36,084 nt of DNA from Lachnoclostridium sp. GTDB taxonomy: Bacteria > Bacillota > Clostridia > Lachnospirales > Lachnospiraceae. Positions within the stretch are counted from its first letter, which is position 1. Each line of letters starts with the position of its first letter. Where the stretch lies: the NCBI GenBank assembly GCA_023664665.1, contig JAMPEY010000031.1, forward strand, positions 1-36,084, in the 5' to 3' direction. This document shows, one piece after another, positions 34,405-36,084 of this stretch. The position numbers and the translations under genes are program-made. The notes beneath the pieces were generated by a model. That model had not been told where the DNA came from. It saw only the letters and a program-made list of their open reading frames with translations, and did no database searches.

Positions 34405-34512
34405 TTACAACTTCCACATATCCTCTATGTGTGCTTCAGCACGCATAGCAATCAAAAGCCTAAATTGGTTAACTTTCTTTGGGCTATGCTCTTCAATAAT
34501 TAATTTGTTTGG
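34405..34512 (-). pseudogene. Orphan 35-codon open frame after dgt, possible gene fragment
   Basis: Between a TGA and a TAA, the minus strand reads as a protein-like stretch including KLIIEEHSPKKVNQFRLL and AMRAEAHIEDMWKL. The composition looks like coding sequence, with balanced charges and an amphipathic pattern, but there is no ATG at the start; the only in-frame ATGs are late. It lies 26 bases downstream of the dgt stop. It may be the end of a truncated gene. I do not recognise the family. A plus-strand frame covering the same bases looks spurious. Confidence 0.3.
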
Positions 34513-34538
34513 TCACCTATTGGCTAACAAATCAAATG

Positions 34539-35798
34539 CTATTCCGGCATATACAAACGCCTATACTCTCTCGCAGCAAATTGATCAGTCATACCAGAAA
34601 TATGGTCACATATCGAACGGATAAACCGTGAATCACTCCTCAATTCATCATCTATAATTTTTAGTCTATTTAATTCTAAGCCTTTCCTTGTGAAATAGCG
34701 ACTCAAAATATAGTCAGGAAGTTGTTTGGGATGTTTATAAAAAGCTTTAAATAGTTGCTTAATCACATACTCTGATTTTGAATCGGCTATACTAATGCTT
34801 TCTGAAAAAATAACTTTATTGGTTATTTCATCATAAACTTCCTTGGCTTTCTTTTCTACCTCTGGTGACATGTTAACACAAGATTCATTTATACAATCAT
34901 GCACATTAGAAAACTTAGGAGAATATTGTTTAAAATATTCTTCAATTTTGGGGGTGGAAGTCCTTATCACATCATTAATCAAATATCCGATATAATCTCG
35001 GATAATAATCATTCTTAAATAGAATGTTGGATCATTAGGAAATTGTGTTTTGTAATTTTTTGCATTTATTCCACGATTCTTCCGTAGTACTTTCTTAATG
35101 ATAGGAAATTTAATCACATCATCTATTGTGATAATATTACTTCTTACACTATCTTCCAAGTCATGAGTATACTGAGCAATTTCATCTGCAATAGCTACGA
35201 CCTGCCCCTCCAAAGTAAAAGAAAAAGGATTATTTAAATTCATATTAGTGTAATTATTATTACTATCTTGACACAATATTCCATTTTTCATAGTTTTTGT
35301 ATGTTTGATTATACCTTCTCTGACAGCAAGTGTCAAATTAATACCATTATATTCTAAACACCTTGACTCCAATTCATCAACTATTCTTAAAGACTGTAAA
35401 TTGTGTTTGAATCCATCCCCTTGATCCTTAATTTCAGGAATTGCTCTTCCTCTAAGAATATTATCCAGAGTTCTTTCGCCCACATGTCCATAAGGAGTAT
35501 GCCCTAAATCATGTCCAAGAGCAATAGCTTCTATCAACTCATCATTGAGTCCTAATGCCTTACCTATGGATCTTGCTATTTGTGATACCTCAAGTGTATG
35601 TGTTAATCTATTGCGATAGTGATCTCCTAAATTTGCATTAAATACTTGCGTCTTATGCATCATGCGTCTAAATGATCTGGAATGTAGAATTCTGTCTCGA
35701 TCCCTTTGAAATGGTTTTCGTGGAAAGTCCTTTTCAGCAGATTCCCCATAAATACGATTAGTTAGAAAAATACTTCCTTCCTTAGCAGCATAATTCAC
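34539..35798 (-). CDS. dgt: dGTPase-type HD-domain triphosphohydrolase
   Basis: A 419-residue HD-superfamily enzyme. The metal ligands are visible: H67 in RLTHTLEVSQ, H96-D97 in LGHDLGHTPYGH, and an aspartate in ADEIAQYTHDLED around residue 210. This is the dGTPase/dNTPase family, which cleaves dNTPs to nucleoside and triphosphate and often also limits phage replication. The start is a GTG at 35798 with GGGGAGG nine bases upstream. Codon use and base composition are clearly more AT-rich than in the rest of the window, suggesting a different origin. A TATAAT lies at 35845-35850 on the minus strand without a good -35. Confidence 0.9.
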   Translation of the reverse strand: MNYAAKEGSIFLTNRIYGESAEKDFPRKPFQRDRDRILHSRSFRRMMHKTQVFNANLGDHYRNRLTHTLEVSQIARSIGKALGLNDELIEAIALGHDLGHTPYGHVGERTLDNILRGRAIPEIKDQGDGFKHNLQSLRIVDELESRCLEYNGINLTLAVREGIIKHTKTMKNGILCQDSNNNYTNMNLNNPFSFTLEGQVVAIADEIAQYTHDLEDSVRSNIITIDDVIKFPIIKKVLRKNRGINAKNYKTQFPNDPTFYLRMIIIRDYIGYLINDVIRTSTPKIEEYFKQYSPKFSNVHDCINESCVNMSPEVEKKAKEVYDEITNKVIFSESISIADSKSEYVIKQLFKAFYKHPKQLPDYILSRYFTRKGLELNRLKIIDDELRSDSRFIRSICDHISGMTDQFAAREYRRLYMPE

Positions 35799-36084
35799 CC
35801 GTTAAATCCTCCCCTGATTTTCCCCTTAGTAACTTCAAATTTGAATTATACCCAAAATCTTGCTTCTGGTATCGTTATAAACTGCCAATCTTTATTTCTT
35901 GCATTTAAATAATACCATACACATTTGAGTAAATTATTTGATTATTATATCTTATATTTTAAAGTACTATCCAATAACATTTTTATTGTATCACAATACA
36001 CCAATCTTTGGCAACTATTTTAAGATAGAACCAGCGCCAAAGAATAAAATTACAAAATTAACCCCATCTCATCCTGATTTTACT
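35799..36084. other. AT-rich region upstream of dgt
   Basis: This 286-base end of the window holds no convincing gene. It contains the dgt ribosome binding site, a TATAAT at 35845-35850 (minus strand) as a possible -10, and a long-loop inverted repeat TCTTTGGC (36005-36012) with GCCAAAGA (36036-36043). Confidence 0.5.

Noticed and set aside
34271..34624. 117-codon open frame on the plus strand
   Set aside because: It runs antisense into the end of dgt, has no ribosome binding site and no recognisable domain.

Overview
The window looks like chromosomal DNA of a Gram-positive Clostridia bacterium, most likely a Lachnospiraceae gut commensal. The grounds are strong AGGAGG-type ribosome binding sites, a DUF5688-type protein, a yqeG-aroE-aroK-aroQ-efp arrangement, an SH3b envelope protein and no outer-membrane functions. 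Almost all genes lie on the minus strand. The exceptions are a small XRE regulator, a GT1 glycosyltransferase and a large hybrid histidine kinase. No insertion sequence, CRISPR array or rRNA was seen.

Region 1 (1-11.7 kb) is one surface-glycan operon read leftwards from a promoter near 11.63 kb. Its order is rfbF, rfbH, a thiamine-diphosphate acetolactate-synthase-like enzyme, an SDR reductase/epimerase, a GtrB-like GT2, rfbG, a sialyltransferase-fold GT, a Wzx flippase and a GT39-like membrane GT. A partial tRNA-Glu lies beyond it. RfbF, RfbG and RfbH make the CDP-3,6-dideoxyhexose precursor. The ThDP enzyme plus an SDR is the pairing known from yersiniose A (YerE/YerF), so I infer that this locus makes a branched-chain CDP-dideoxysugar in a Firmicute. 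No E3-type reductase gene is in the window.

Region 2 (11.7-20.1 kb) is housekeeping: gdhA, an orphan helical protein, an SH3b envelope protein behind a tRNA-Arg whose leader and trailer can pair, a DUF5688 protein, efp, and the shikimate cluster aroQ-aroK-aroE-yqeG. Region 3 (20.1-28.2 kb) is a leftward biotin cluster, bioY-bioB-bioD-bioA, running on into cardiolipin synthase, a MATE exporter and an M20 amidohydrolase. Region 4 (28.2-32.8 kb) holds two plus-strand units, the GT1 glycosyltransferase and a 1054-residue soluble hybrid kinase. Region 5 (32.8-36.1 kb) has dtd, a small lipoprotein, an orphan protein, an AT-rich gap with a KilA-N relic, and dgt.

The most unusual non-coding signal is a 70-bp repeat found five times (three complete, two 3'-end copies). 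Each copy sits directly against a minus-strand start codon (an orphan gene, bioA, bioD, bioB, dtd). It carries two hairpins whose stems are mostly conserved while the loops vary, it ends in the Shine-Dalgarno sequence of the downstream gene, and in two cases it supplies the stop codon of the upstream gene. It looks like a portable translation-initiation module.
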